Origin: Alistipes sp.
GTDB taxonomy: Bacteria; Bacteroidota; Bacteroidia; Bacteroidales; Rikenellaceae
DNA: 64,000 nucleotides
Reading direction: 5' to 3'
NCBI GenBank assembly: GCA_017546345.1
Contig: JAFYXB010000037.1
Span: 1-64,000 of the forward strand
Below are positions 44,523 through 53,051 of the stretch, piece after piece. The notes beneath the pieces were generated by a model. It saw only the letters and a list, made by a program, of their open reading frames with translations. It did not search any database and was not told where the DNA came from. The stretch's first letter is position 1, and each line of letters starts with the position of its first letter. The translations under genes were made by a program, and so were the position numbers.

Positions 44523-45590
44523 ATGTTACGTAGTCTGCGTAGATATGCATTGTTAGCACTCTCCATTGTGGGGAGTGCTACATTGCTATTCTCGTGTGGC
44601 AATAAGAAAAATCCTGTCCACTACGACTACGAGACATTGCTTACCGAGTCGAGCGAGCACCGTACGATAACGATGATGGAGAATGGACAACGCTCCTATA
44701 TCTTCTCTGCACCGCTTATCGAGGGATATAGCATGGCGACAAACCCCTATCAGGAGTTTCGCCGTGGTATATTTATGACAACATTTACGTCGGACTCTCT
44801 ATCGCTTGTCGATGCTACGATTAAGGCGCAGTATGCGATATACTACGAGCGTCAGAAGCTATGGGAGGCGAAGGGTAATGTTGTGATAAATAAGTTCATT
44901 CGCTCGGAGGCAGATACAACAATTACAGATACCACGAAGGTATATACCCAGCAGCTCTTCTGGAACGCTACTACCGAGAAGATATATTCGAATGTCGATA
45001 CTAAGGTGTTGCAGAAGGATGGCTGGCACTTTGGCGTGGGCTTCGAGGCTGATGAGGATCTGAAGAATATCCACTTCAGAAAGTATAGCTCGGAGGTGGA
45101 GTTCGATTCGGCACCAGCGCCTAAGAAGGGTGCGGAAGATGCCAAGGCGAATGAGGCTAAGGATACTGCACCTAAGACGGAAAAGGTTGAAAGTAAGCCT
45201 GATAACAAGGCGGAGATAGAGCTTAAGAGTACGTCTAAAAGCGAGAAACCGACGACAAATAGTAGGGTTGGCCGTGATGAACTATCCCCAATGCAGAAGG
45301 TTGAGGGTAAGGCGAAGGGTGGATCTCAGATGATGGATCGTACGGATAGGCCTAATCCTAATACTATGCAGCCTGCAGGTCAGGTTGCGCCTTCACGACC
45401 CCAGGATGGCAAGAGTTCGCGTGGTGGAGTTGCCAAGGGTGGCGATAAGCGAGGTCAGGATGTCGCACGACAGACGATGGATCTTAACTCGGGTGTCACA
45501 AATCCTAAGATGGATCGCAATGGCGAGACGACGCGTCCTCCGATGGAGCGCAATGCGCAGGTGGGACTTAAAACCGATAATAAGAAGTAG
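44523..45590 (+). CDS. lptC: LptC-like LPS export protein with a long low-complexity tail
   Basis: Lipoprotein-anchored periplasmic link between the LptB2FG pump and LptA. The signal is MLRSLRRYALLALSIVGSATLLFSC (Cys25). Residues about 30-200 have the LptC pattern: EHRTITMMENGQRSYIFSAPLIEGY, an FTSDSLSLVDATIKAQYAIYYERQKLWEAKGNVVI core and WHFGVGFEADEDLKNI. Normal LptC ends near residue 190. Here a tail of about 150 residues follows, rich in Lys, Pro, Asp and Arg, with imprecise repeats and no predicted fold. LptF/G is encoded at 11956. Confidence 0.85.
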   Translation: MLRSLRRYALLALSIVGSATLLFSCGNKKNPVHYDYETLLTESSEHRTITMMENGQRSYIFSAPLIEGYSMATNPYQEFRRGIFMTTFTSDSLSLVDATIKAQYAIYYERQKLWEAKGNVVINKFIRSEADTTITDTTKVYTQQLFWNATTEKIYSNVDTKVLQKDGWHFGVGFEADEDLKNIHFRKYSSEVEFDSAPAPKKGAEDAKANEAKDTAPKTEKVESKPDNKAEIELKSTSKSEKPTTNSRVGRDELSPMQKVEGKAKGGSQMMDRTDRPNPNTMQPAGQVAPSRPQDGKSSRGGVAKGGDKRGQDVARQTMDLNSGVTNPKMDRNGETTRPPMERNAQVGLKTDNKK

Positions 45591-45701
45591 TTGTGGTAGA
45601 GCAGATAGCAGCATATAGTATCTCGAGGTCGGGTGAGATAATGATTAGTAACACCTGGTGTTGTGCTGTTTGTCTGTTATAAATAAAAATAAATATAGGT
45701 A

Positions 45702-45723
45702 TAGTCGCCCAAAAAGGTGGCTA
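45702..45723 (+). promoter_or_regulatory. Hairpin just upstream of the CNNM gene
   Basis: Stem TAGTCGCC / GGTGGCTA (8 bp, two wobbles, 6-nt loop) ends 26 nt before the ATG at 45750. It may affect initiation. There is no T-run, so it is not a terminator. No TAnnTTTG element was found in 45591-45749. Confidence 0.3.
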
Positions 45724-45749
45724 CACGCAGATATATAAACTTAGATAGA

Positions 45750-46988
45750 ATGGGAGCAACGCTCATAACAATAGCCGTAATGCTGATGTTTTCGGCATTC
45801 TTCTCGGGTATGGAGATCGCCTTCTTGGGGCGTAACCGATTGCGCGAGGAGATTGACCGTCAGCATAACCCATTGTTTAGCCGTATCTCGGATATCTTTG
45901 CGCACAACGCAGGTAACTACATTACAACCATCCTCGTAGGTAACAATATTGCGCTGGTAATCTACTCTATATCAATGTCTACGTTGCTTGTCGAGTTGTT
46001 CGATATGCAGAATGCTCTGTTGCAGACGATTATTTCGACAATCGTCATACTCTTCATTGGTGAGTATATCCCTAAGTCGGTGGTTAAGCGTAACCCCAAT
46101 TTCTACTACTCGATCTTCTCGGTGGTGATGTACCTCTTCTACATCATCCTCTACCCCGTGTCACGCCTTACAACGCTGATATCGTATGGCTTGATACGTC
46201 TTACGGGTCGTCGCATCGAGCAGAGAAATGAACCTACGGAGTTCAATCGTCACGACTTGGCATCGCTTGTCGAGTCGGAGAATGTCGAGGTGCAGCTTGA
46301 GGATGAGGAGGATATTCGTCTATTCCAGAATGCACTGGATTTTGCCGACTTGCGAGTTCGCGATTGTATGGTCCGTCGTGTGGATGTCGAGGCTGTAGAC
46401 TTGGAGTCTACGACCATTGAGGAACTTACCGCACGATTTGTCGAGACCAATTTTTCGCGCATATTCGTATGGCACGATTCGATTGACAATATCATCGGAT
46501 ATGTAAATTCGAAGAGTCTTTTTGAGAATCCTAAGGAGATCTCCGACATCATCATAAAGACGATTTACGTGGCCGAAACTATGCCGTTGCAGGCTATGCT
46601 CGAGACCTTTACGAAGCGCAAGGCAAGTATTGCCGTAGTTATAGACGAGTTCGGTGGTACGGCAGGTATCATCTCGTTGGAGGATGTCTTGGAGCAGATT
46701 TTTGGTGAGATTGAGGATGAGCACGATGTGCAGGAGATGGTCGAGAAGCAGACGGGCGAGGGCGAGTGGACGTTCTCGGCACGACTCGAGGTGGAGTATC
46801 TCAACGAGCGTTACGAGTTGGGTATCACCGAGAGCGAGGAGTACGACACGTTGGCCGGATATATTATCTCGATGTATGGCCGTATCCCACAGGAGGGTGA
46901 GGAGTTGCGTGCCGAAAAGTTCGAGATCAAGATTCTTAAGCGAGAGCAATCTCGCTTGGATTTGGTGTCGCTCAAGCGTCTCGAGTAA
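45750..46988 (+). CDS. CNNM/CorC-family membrane protein with CBS domains
   Basis: A 412-residue inner-membrane protein, often annotated as hemolysin C or CorC; relatives transport or sense magnesium. Order: a DUF21/CNNM membrane domain (about 1-175, three or four helices, with FSGMEIAFLGRNRLRE and NNIALVIYS), a CBS pair (about 195-315, MVRRVDVEAVDLESTTIEEL and KRKASIAVVIDEFGGTAGIISLEDVLEQIFGEIEDEHD) and a CorC/HlyC C-terminal domain (about 335-410). I took the ATG at 45750; a GTG at 45717 would add 11 residues and overlap a hairpin. It stands between lptC and a PpiD-like gene. Confidence 0.9.
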   Translation: MGATLITIAVMLMFSAFFSGMEIAFLGRNRLREEIDRQHNPLFSRISDIFAHNAGNYITTILVGNNIALVIYSISMSTLLVELFDMQNALLQTIISTIVILFIGEYIPKSVVKRNPNFYYSIFSVVMYLFYIILYPVSRLTTLISYGLIRLTGRRIEQRNEPTEFNRHDLASLVESENVEVQLEDEEDIRLFQNALDFADLRVRDCMVRRVDVEAVDLESTTIEELTARFVETNFSRIFVWHDSIDNIIGYVNSKSLFENPKEISDIIIKTIYVAETMPLQAMLETFTKRKASIAVVIDEFGGTAGIISLEDVLEQIFGEIEDEHDVQEMVEKQTGEGEWTFSARLEVEYLNERYELGITESEEYDTLAGYIISMYGRIPQEGEELRAEKFEIKILKREQSRLDLVSLKRLE

Positions 46989-47026
46989 CGATTAACAGCC
47001 CCTTTTAGCAAAAAAAGAGGCTAAGG

Positions 47027-47058
47027 TTGTGTAGTTTGACAAAAAATTACTACCTTTG
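47027..47058 (+). promoter_or_regulatory. Promoter of the PpiD-like gene
   Basis: TTG at 47027-47029, 21 nt, then TACCTTTG at 47051-47058. The leader to the ATG at 47106 would be about 43 nt and is A-rich. Confidence 0.7.
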
Positions 47059-47105
47059 AGGGTTTTATTGACAGAAACGACAAAAATAATAAATAATAAA
47101 ATCTT

Positions 47106-49058
47106 ATGGCAACATTAAACACACTTAGAACTAAGTATGGCATTGTGCTTTCAGTACTCATTGCCATCGTTCTTTTGGCATTCATTTTGGGTGACCAGCT
47201 CAGCTACCGTGGCAACCGTCAGGAGATGGTAGATGAGACAGTTATGACAATCGCTGGTGAGAATGTTAAGGCATCGGAGTATGCTCAGCTTAGCGCATAC
47301 CTCCACGACGTACTTCGCAACAGCGGTGCATCACAGGATCAGATCGACAACCTCGTATCTAACACATTCATCTACAACAACTATACCGCACCTGCTATTG
47401 CAGAGATCGGTTTGAGTGTAAGCGAGGCAGAGATCGACGCTTATGCTGTTGAGTTTGGTCAGCGCGTAGCTGCACAGCTCCAGCAGTATGGCTGGCCTGC
47501 AGATCAGATCGAGCCTATGGTACGCTACCAGTGGGAGCTCGAGACATTGACTGTAGAGCAGATGCTTGCACAGCAGAAGCTTATGGCACTCTTCGGTGCT
47601 GCAAACTATGTTAACCGTCTTGAGGTTGAGCAGCAGTTGCGTGAGGAGAACCTTACATTCGATGGTCGCTACACTATGGTTCCCTACACTGCCGCTGGCG
47701 AGGTAGAGGTTACTGAGGAGGAGATCGACGCATACTACGAGGCACACCGTGAGGAGAATCCTTCATTCGGCAGCCGCACACTCCGCTACGTAACTTTCGC
47801 TATCGAGGCTACTGAGGAGGATAAGGCAGCTGTCGAGAAGAGCATTATGGATGTGAACAAGGAGGTAGCTGAGGCTAATGGTGATGTTGAGGCTATCAAG
47901 CGTGCAGTACGTGCTATCGGTGGTAAGGCAGATAGCTACAAGCTCCACAGCTCACTCGACGCTAAGGTTGCAGATGCTCTCAAGGCTAAGAAGCAGTATG
48001 GTCCCGTTTTGGAGCAGGGTAAGTGGAATGCTACATACCTCCTTTCAGATGTTACGGCTCCTGCAACATTCGATTTCGAGGTTGCTGTTGTAAACAACAT
48101 TATGGAGGCTAACGAGCTCGTTGCTGAGCTTGAGGCTAACGGTGGTGATTTCGCAAAGCTTGCTACAGCAGTTGATACCGACACCGACAGCCGTGCAATG
48201 ACTGCAATGAGCAACGTTGAGGCTAAGAGCTTCATCGGTAAGAAGGTAGGCGATATCTTCACTTATACATACAACCACAAGCCTGCAGTTGTGAAGATCA
48301 CAGCCGTAGGTGAGAAGCAGCGCTTCGTGCTCACAGCAGATGTTGAGAAGAGCGTAGTTGCAAGCGAGGATACTCGTAGCCGCATCGCTTCTGAGGTTGA
48401 TACCTTCGTGAAGAGCGCAGGTGAGGGTGTTGAGAGCTTCAACGAGGCTGCAAATGCTGCTGGCTACCAGGTTTTGGCAACTACAGCTAACCGCAACGAT
48501 TACAATCCTAACTACGGTATGGGTCGTGGTGTACGTGGTATCGCTAACTCACGCACTATGGCTGTTTGGGGCTACAACGCTGAGGTAGGTGCTATCCGTT
48601 CATTCCACATCGGCGATGTTATCTACGTGGCTATGGTTTCAGCTATCGACAACAACGAGTATAAGGTTAAGAACGCTTCACAGATCGAGCGTACTTTGAA
48701 GCACGACAAGCAGTTTGCAATGCTTGAGTCTGAGCTTGCGTTGGACGCAGCTATCGAGGGTGCTCAGAGTGGTAAGTTCGAGGGTGTTAAGTTCTCTGCA
48801 AACAGCGTTGATGGTAAGTACGAGCAGGCGTTGGTAGGTGCAATCGCAGCTACACGCGAGCTTGGCGTAGCAAAGGTTGTTAAGGGTCAGAACGCAGCAT
48901 TCGTATTCGTTGTAGATGCTATCAACGGTGATGTTGATGCAGCTGAGGAGCGCACTCCTTTGATGACTCAGCGTGAGAGCGTTATGGGTCAGATGGGTGC
49001 ATCGGCTCTTATCTACAAGGCTGACATCCAGGATAACCGCGGCGAGGGTCAGCTTTAA
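47106..49058 (+). CDS. PpiD-like periplasmic chaperone (SurA_N type), parvulin domain degenerate
   Basis: A 650-residue membrane-anchored folding helper. A short cytoplasmic stretch is followed by one membrane helix (about residues 12-30, IVLSVLIAIVLLAFILGDQL). The periplasmic part has a SurA_N-like helical chaperone domain (about 35-200). A parvulin isomerase domain is expected near 220-400; one sees ANGGDFAKLATAVDTDTDS and FIGKKVGDIFTYTYNHKPAVVKITAV, which echo the parvulin pattern but lack the usual ARHIL start and clear active-site residues, so isomerase activity is doubtful. The gene has its own promoter, strongly biased codon use and a terminator, suggesting high expression. Confidence 0.85.
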   Translation: MATLNTLRTKYGIVLSVLIAIVLLAFILGDQLSYRGNRQEMVDETVMTIAGENVKASEYAQLSAYLHDVLRNSGASQDQIDNLVSNTFIYNNYTAPAIAEIGLSVSEAEIDAYAVEFGQRVAAQLQQYGWPADQIEPMVRYQWELETLTVEQMLAQQKLMALFGAANYVNRLEVEQQLREENLTFDGRYTMVPYTAAGEVEVTEEEIDAYYEAHREENPSFGSRTLRYVTFAIEATEEDKAAVEKSIMDVNKEVAEANGDVEAIKRAVRAIGGKADSYKLHSSLDAKVADALKAKKQYGPVLEQGKWNATYLLSDVTAPATFDFEVAVVNNIMEANELVAELEANGGDFAKLATAVDTDTDSRAMTAMSNVEAKSFIGKKVGDIFTYTYNHKPAVVKITAVGEKQRFVLTADVEKSVVASEDTRSRIASEVDTFVKSAGEGVESFNEAANAAGYQVLATTANRNDYNPNYGMGRGVRGIANSRTMAVWGYNAEVGAIRSFHIGDVIYVAMVSAIDNNEYKVKNASQIERTLKHDKQFAMLESELALDAAIEGAQSGKFEGVKFSANSVDGKYEQALVGAIAATRELGVAKVVKGQNAAFVFVVDAINGDVDAAEERTPLMTQRESVMGQMGASALIYKADIQDNRGEGQL

Positions 49059-49089
49059 TAGTTAGACAGCGACGCAATAGAAATAGAGG

Positions 49090-49116
49090 GTGCTCAATAT
49101 CGTTGATGTTGGGCAC
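49090..49116 (+). terminator. Terminator after the PpiD-like gene
   Basis: A 12-bp stem GTGCTCAATATC / GATGTTGGGCAC with two wobbles and a 3-nt loop, followed by TTTCGTG. It lies 31 nt after the stop. Confidence 0.75.
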
Positions 49117-49184
49117 TTTCGTGTATAGACTAAAGATTGCTACTAAGCGGCAACTCCAAAGAGAGTACTATTTAGTATAAATAT

Positions 49185-50462
49185 ATGAAGATTCAGTGTT
49201 TTTGCGTATTGCTTCTTGCAGTACTATTGGGTGTGGGTGTAGCATCTGCGCAAACAAAAGATTTTAACAAGAGCGGCAACGATAGGTTTGCTATCAAGGT
49301 GCAGACATTCATGGGTAGCTACCTTATGGCGAGTAGCAACCTCAAGGAGATCAATCCTAATGGCCCTGCGGGTATCAACTTCGGCTTGGAGTTTCCCTCA
49401 TCACAGCAGCGCCCTTGGCAGCAGTATCTGAACAACCCTACGGTTGGTTTGGGTATGTCGTATATCGACCTTGGTGCAAAGGCTATGGGTAAGGCTATTG
49501 CGGTCTATCCCTACATCATGCTCAATGGTTTTCGCTCGGAGCACTTCAACCTAAAGGTTAAGCTCGGCTCGGGTCTTGCAGCATTGAACGAGCACTACTA
49601 TACGACGCTCGATGAGCCTGTGCCCAATATGACCTTTGCGACAACTATCAATGCCTACCTTACGGGAGGACTTAACTTTGAGTTTCCTATCACGCGTAAC
49701 CTTACGATTAATAGCGAGTTGGGTTTCTTCCATATCAGCAATGGTCGTACTAAGGAGCCTAATAAGGGTGCTAATGTGCTCTATGGAGGTATCGGTCTTG
49801 TGGGTGTGATTAACCCTGTGGAGGGTGATGAGCGTGAGCCTATCGAGTTCCCCGACCTACCATATAATTGGAGCTTGAACGTGACCGCTTCATCGGGTAT
49901 CCACGCTGCGGATCGTACCGATCCTAACCGCTTCTTTATCTTGTCATTCCACGTTGGAGCGATTTACAATACGTGTAATTGGCATGGTATAGGTGTTGGT
50001 GCCGATCTGTTCTACAACGATGCTATCGGTAATGCAAAGACCAACCGCGGTATGTATCGCGTTACGGAGGATGATTGGCGACGTATGCGTGGAGGTCTTT
50101 CTATCAACAACGAGTTTAAGTTTGGCGATATTACGGCGATGCTCGATTGGGGTGTGTACCTCTTCAATCCCGTGCGTAACCTCTATGCTAACGACCACCC
50201 AATCTATGGTACAGGCCCTCGTCCCTTGTTCTATAAGTCGGAGGAGACGGGTGTCGATGAGGCCTTCCACTATATCCGTTTCGGTATCAAGTATCGCATT
50301 TGCGATAACGTATATCTTCAGGCCTTGGCTAAGACGCATATGCACATCTGCGAGCTTGTCGAGTTTGGCGTAAGCTATCAGATTCCATTCATAAAGAAGA
50401 GCAAGCGTCGCGACGATAAGGTCGTTTTCCACCATAAGCGTAATTGGTGGAAGGAGTACTAA
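49185..50462 (+). CDS. PagL-type acyloxyacyl hydrolase (lipid A deacylase-like) outer-membrane protein
   Basis: A 425-residue outer-membrane protein with a signal peptide (MKIQCFCVLLLAVLLGVGVASA). The middle resembles PagL lipid A 3-O-deacylases: the motif FFHISNGRTKEPNKGANVLYGGIG contains the His-x-Ser pair (His183, Ser185) and downstream PN-G-N of the active site. PagL removes an acyl chain from lipid A, softening immune recognition. The protein is about twice as long as PagL; the second half (from about residue 230) is another strand-rich region, perhaps more barrel or a second domain. First gene of an operon with a PfkB kinase, rmuC and queA. Confidence 0.8.
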   Translation: MKIQCFCVLLLAVLLGVGVASAQTKDFNKSGNDRFAIKVQTFMGSYLMASSNLKEINPNGPAGINFGLEFPSSQQRPWQQYLNNPTVGLGMSYIDLGAKAMGKAIAVYPYIMLNGFRSEHFNLKVKLGSGLAALNEHYYTTLDEPVPNMTFATTINAYLTGGLNFEFPITRNLTINSELGFFHISNGRTKEPNKGANVLYGGIGLVGVINPVEGDEREPIEFPDLPYNWSLNVTASSGIHAADRTDPNRFFILSFHVGAIYNTCNWHGIGVGADLFYNDAIGNAKTNRGMYRVTEDDWRRMRGGLSINNEFKFGDITAMLDWGVYLFNPVRNLYANDHPIYGTGPRPLFYKSEETGVDEAFHYIRFGIKYRICDNVYLQALAKTHMHICELVEFGVSYQIPFIKKSKRRDDKVVFHHKRNWWKEY

Positions 50463-50492
50463 TAGAGTATAACCACTAGTAAAAAGCCCAGT

Positions 50493-51494
50493 ATGAAGAG
50501 TGTAGTAGGCATGGGTAATGCCCTGACCGATATGTTGGTAAACATAGCAAGCGATGCTGTGTTGCAGGAGTATAGTCTGCCCAAGGGTTCGATGAGTCTT
50601 GTTGATGGTGAGTTGCAGACGAGAATATCTAAGTCTGTGGCGGGTGCTCCACACTCGTTGTCGCTGGGAGGCTCGGCGGGCAACACGATACGCTGTATGG
50701 CGCGTCTTGGTACGCGTGTGGGCTTTATCGGCAAGGTGGGCCATGATGGCACGGGTGAGTTCTACGAGCAGGCGTTGCGCAATGTGGGTGTTGAGCCCTT
50801 TATGCTTCGATCGGAGAAGCGCTCGGGTAAGTGTCTATCGCTTGTCTCGGCCGATGGTGAGCGCACGTTGGTAACGCATCTTGGCGCTGCGGCCGATATG
50901 CACAAGGAGGATATCTCGGAGAGGATGTTCGAAGGCTACGATTGTCTTTATATCGAGGGTTATTTGGTTCAGGATCACGAGCTTATTCGCTCTACGGTGC
51001 AGCGTGCTAAGGAGCAGGGTCTGCGTGTAGCGCTCGACCTGGCATCGTTCAATGTGGTGGAGGAGAATCGAGATTTCTTACGTCGCCTTGTTGCCGATTA
51101 TGTCGATATTATCTTCGCTAATGAGGATGAGGCGCGAGCCTTTACTGGTGAGGCCGATCCCGAGGTTGCGTTGCACCATATTGCTGCGATGTGCGAACTT
51201 GCTGTGGTGAAGATTGGTATGCGTGGCGCACTTATCAAGCGTGGCGAGGAGATGGTGCATGTAGGTATCATGGAGGCAGCCAAGCGTGTCGATACGACGG
51301 GTGCTGGCGACTTCTATGCTGCAGGATTCCTTGCGGCGTTGTGCGAGGGCCTCGATCTTATACAGTGTGGTACGCTGGGAGCTATCGCTGCGGGTAAGGT
51401 TATCGAGGTTGTTGGAACTACCTTTGGTGAGGAGGTGTGGCGTGAGATCTTCGAGCTATATGCCGAGGTGCGTAATCGTCGTCTTATGTTTTAA
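50493..51494 (+). CDS. PfkB-family carbohydrate/nucleoside kinase (adenosine kinase-like)
   Basis: A 333-residue ribokinase-fold kinase. Visible are GNALTDMLVNI at the start, the glycine pair in LSLGGSAGNTIRCMARLG with FIGKVGHDGTGEFY, and the C-terminal signature DTTGAGDFYAAGFLAAL near residue 267, where the Asp is the catalytic base. The N-terminal pattern and length are like adenosine kinases and the related sugar kinases common in Bacteroidales; the substrate is not certain. It begins 30 nt after the PagL-like gene and ends 29 nt before rmuC. Confidence 0.88.
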   Translation: MKSVVGMGNALTDMLVNIASDAVLQEYSLPKGSMSLVDGELQTRISKSVAGAPHSLSLGGSAGNTIRCMARLGTRVGFIGKVGHDGTGEFYEQALRNVGVEPFMLRSEKRSGKCLSLVSADGERTLVTHLGAAADMHKEDISERMFEGYDCLYIEGYLVQDHELIRSTVQRAKEQGLRVALDLASFNVVEENRDFLRRLVADYVDIIFANEDEARAFTGEADPEVALHHIAAMCELAVVKIGMRGALIKRGEEMVHVGIMEAAKRVDTTGAGDFYAAGFLAALCEGLDLIQCGTLGAIAAGKVIEVVGTTFGEEVWREIFELYAEVRNRRLMF

Positions 51495-51523
51495 TTATAG
51501 GAGTAGTAATTAATAGTCGCGTT

Positions 51524-53023
51524 ATGGAGATTTACTTTATATTAGCCCTTGTGGCCATTGTCGTAATGTCGATTGTTGCCTATGTCGTTGGTCGCCGTAG
51601 TGGCCAGGATAGGGAGAGTGGTATTAAGATCGAGGTTATGCAACAGCGACTCGATGAGGCGCAACGTGCTATTGCGGAGCGAGATAGCCGCATTGTTGAG
51701 TGTGAGAGTCGCGCCGAGCAGTTGCGCGAGCAGATCAAGAGCCTTACTGCCGAGCGAGATGTGGAGCGTGTGAAGGCGCAGACAGCCGAGCAACGTGTGG
51801 AGGAGCAGAAGAGCGAATCGCGTGAGGCGATGGATAAGCAGTATAAGACGCTTAAGGCTTCGTTCGAAGAGCAGCTCGCGTCGTTGCGCGAGATGAATAC
51901 GCAGCAGGTGGAGTCGCAGCTTAAGCTTATCAAGGAGCAGATGCGTTCGACATCGGAGGAGGTACTCAAGCAGCGTGAGCAGGAGCTACGCGAGCGTAAC
52001 GTGGAGCAGGTGTCAAAGATTGTAGATCCTCTGCAGCAGAGCCTTAAGATGATGCGCGAGGCACTGAACGACTCTAAGGAGAAGCATCAGGAGGCCTTGC
52101 ATCGTCTCGATGCTACGATTCAGGCAAATATGAAGAATAGCGAGACGCTGGGTGAGACGGCAGCACGCCTTACACGAGCGCTTACGGGTGAGGTTAAGGT
52201 GCAAGGTAACTTTGGTGAGTTGAAGCTACGCCAGCTTCTCGAGGACTTAGGCCTGAAGGATGGCGAGCAGTACTCATCGCAGGAGCACCTACGAGATAAG
52301 CTTGGTAAGCGCATCAAGGATGATGAGGAGCGCGGTCTTATTCCCGATTTCGTGCTTCATTTCCCAAATAAGAGGGATGTTGTCGTGGACTCGAAGATGT
52401 CGTTTACGGCCTACGAGCGTTATATCAATTCGGAAGATGCTGTGGAGCAGAGCGTGGCGCTCAAGGAGCATCTTCGTAGCGTGAGGGCTCAGGTGGAGCG
52501 TCTGGCGAAGAAGGATTATAGCAAGTATCTGCAGGAGGGTTACAATAAGCTCAACTTCGTGATTATGTATATCCACACGGAGGGTGCGCTTAACCTTGCG
52601 CTGTTGAACGATACATCGCTCTGGCGCGAGGCCTACGACCGTGGTGTACTTATCCTTGGGCCGCAGACTATGTATATGAACCTCAGAATATTGGAGCTTA
52701 TGTGGACGCAGGTGCGCCAGCTTCATAATCAGGAGGAGATGATGCGTGCCGCAAATCAGATTATCGACCGCACGCAGGACTTCGCAGCACGCTTTACGGA
52801 GGTGGAGTCGAAGATGCACGACACGGTGGCGAGTATGAATAAGCTTAAGATTACGACGGGCGAGGATGGTAAGAGTATCATCACCGCAGCACGTAACCTG
52901 CTTAAGGCTGGAGCGCGCGAAAATCGAAAAAAACGAAGCATTGCTGATGAGGATAGCGCAATGTTTTTGGAAGAGGAGAGCCCTGTTGTTGCATCTTTGG
53001 ATGTGGAGTCTTCGGAGATGTAG
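51524..53023 (+). CDS. rmuC: DNA recombination protein RmuC
   Basis: Predicted nuclease-fold protein that limits recombination between inverted repeats in E. coli. The 499 residues have a single N-terminal membrane helix (about 2-20), a long coiled coil (about 30-190, rich in Glu, Arg and Gln) and the RmuC domain (about 205-440) with QGNFGELKLRQLLEDLGL, IPDFVLHFPNKRDVVVDSKMSFTAYERY and LGPQTMYMNLRIL. The Asp and Lys in VVDSKMS are the expected catalytic residues. Situated 29 nt after the kinase and 28 nt before queA. Confidence 0.94.
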   Translation: MEIYFILALVAIVVMSIVAYVVGRRSGQDRESGIKIEVMQQRLDEAQRAIAERDSRIVECESRAEQLREQIKSLTAERDVERVKAQTAEQRVEEQKSESREAMDKQYKTLKASFEEQLASLREMNTQQVESQLKLIKEQMRSTSEEVLKQREQELRERNVEQVSKIVDPLQQSLKMMREALNDSKEKHQEALHRLDATIQANMKNSETLGETAARLTRALTGEVKVQGNFGELKLRQLLEDLGLKDGEQYSSQEHLRDKLGKRIKDDEERGLIPDFVLHFPNKRDVVVDSKMSFTAYERYINSEDAVEQSVALKEHLRSVRAQVERLAKKDYSKYLQEGYNKLNFVIMYIHTEGALNLALLNDTSLWREAYDRGVLILGPQTMYMNLRILELMWTQVRQLHNQEEMMRAANQIIDRTQDFAARFTEVESKMHDTVASMNKLKITTGEDGKSIITAARNLLKAGARENRKKRSIADEDSAMFLEEESPVVASLDVESSEM

Positions 53024-53051
53024 TCGAGTGGCGGCTTAACAATAAAACTTT

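Noticed and set aside
45650..45662. Small palindrome AACACC-T-GGTGTT after lptC
   Set aside because: Only six base pairs around one base, with no T-run and no second copy; it may be chance or a weak protein-binding site.
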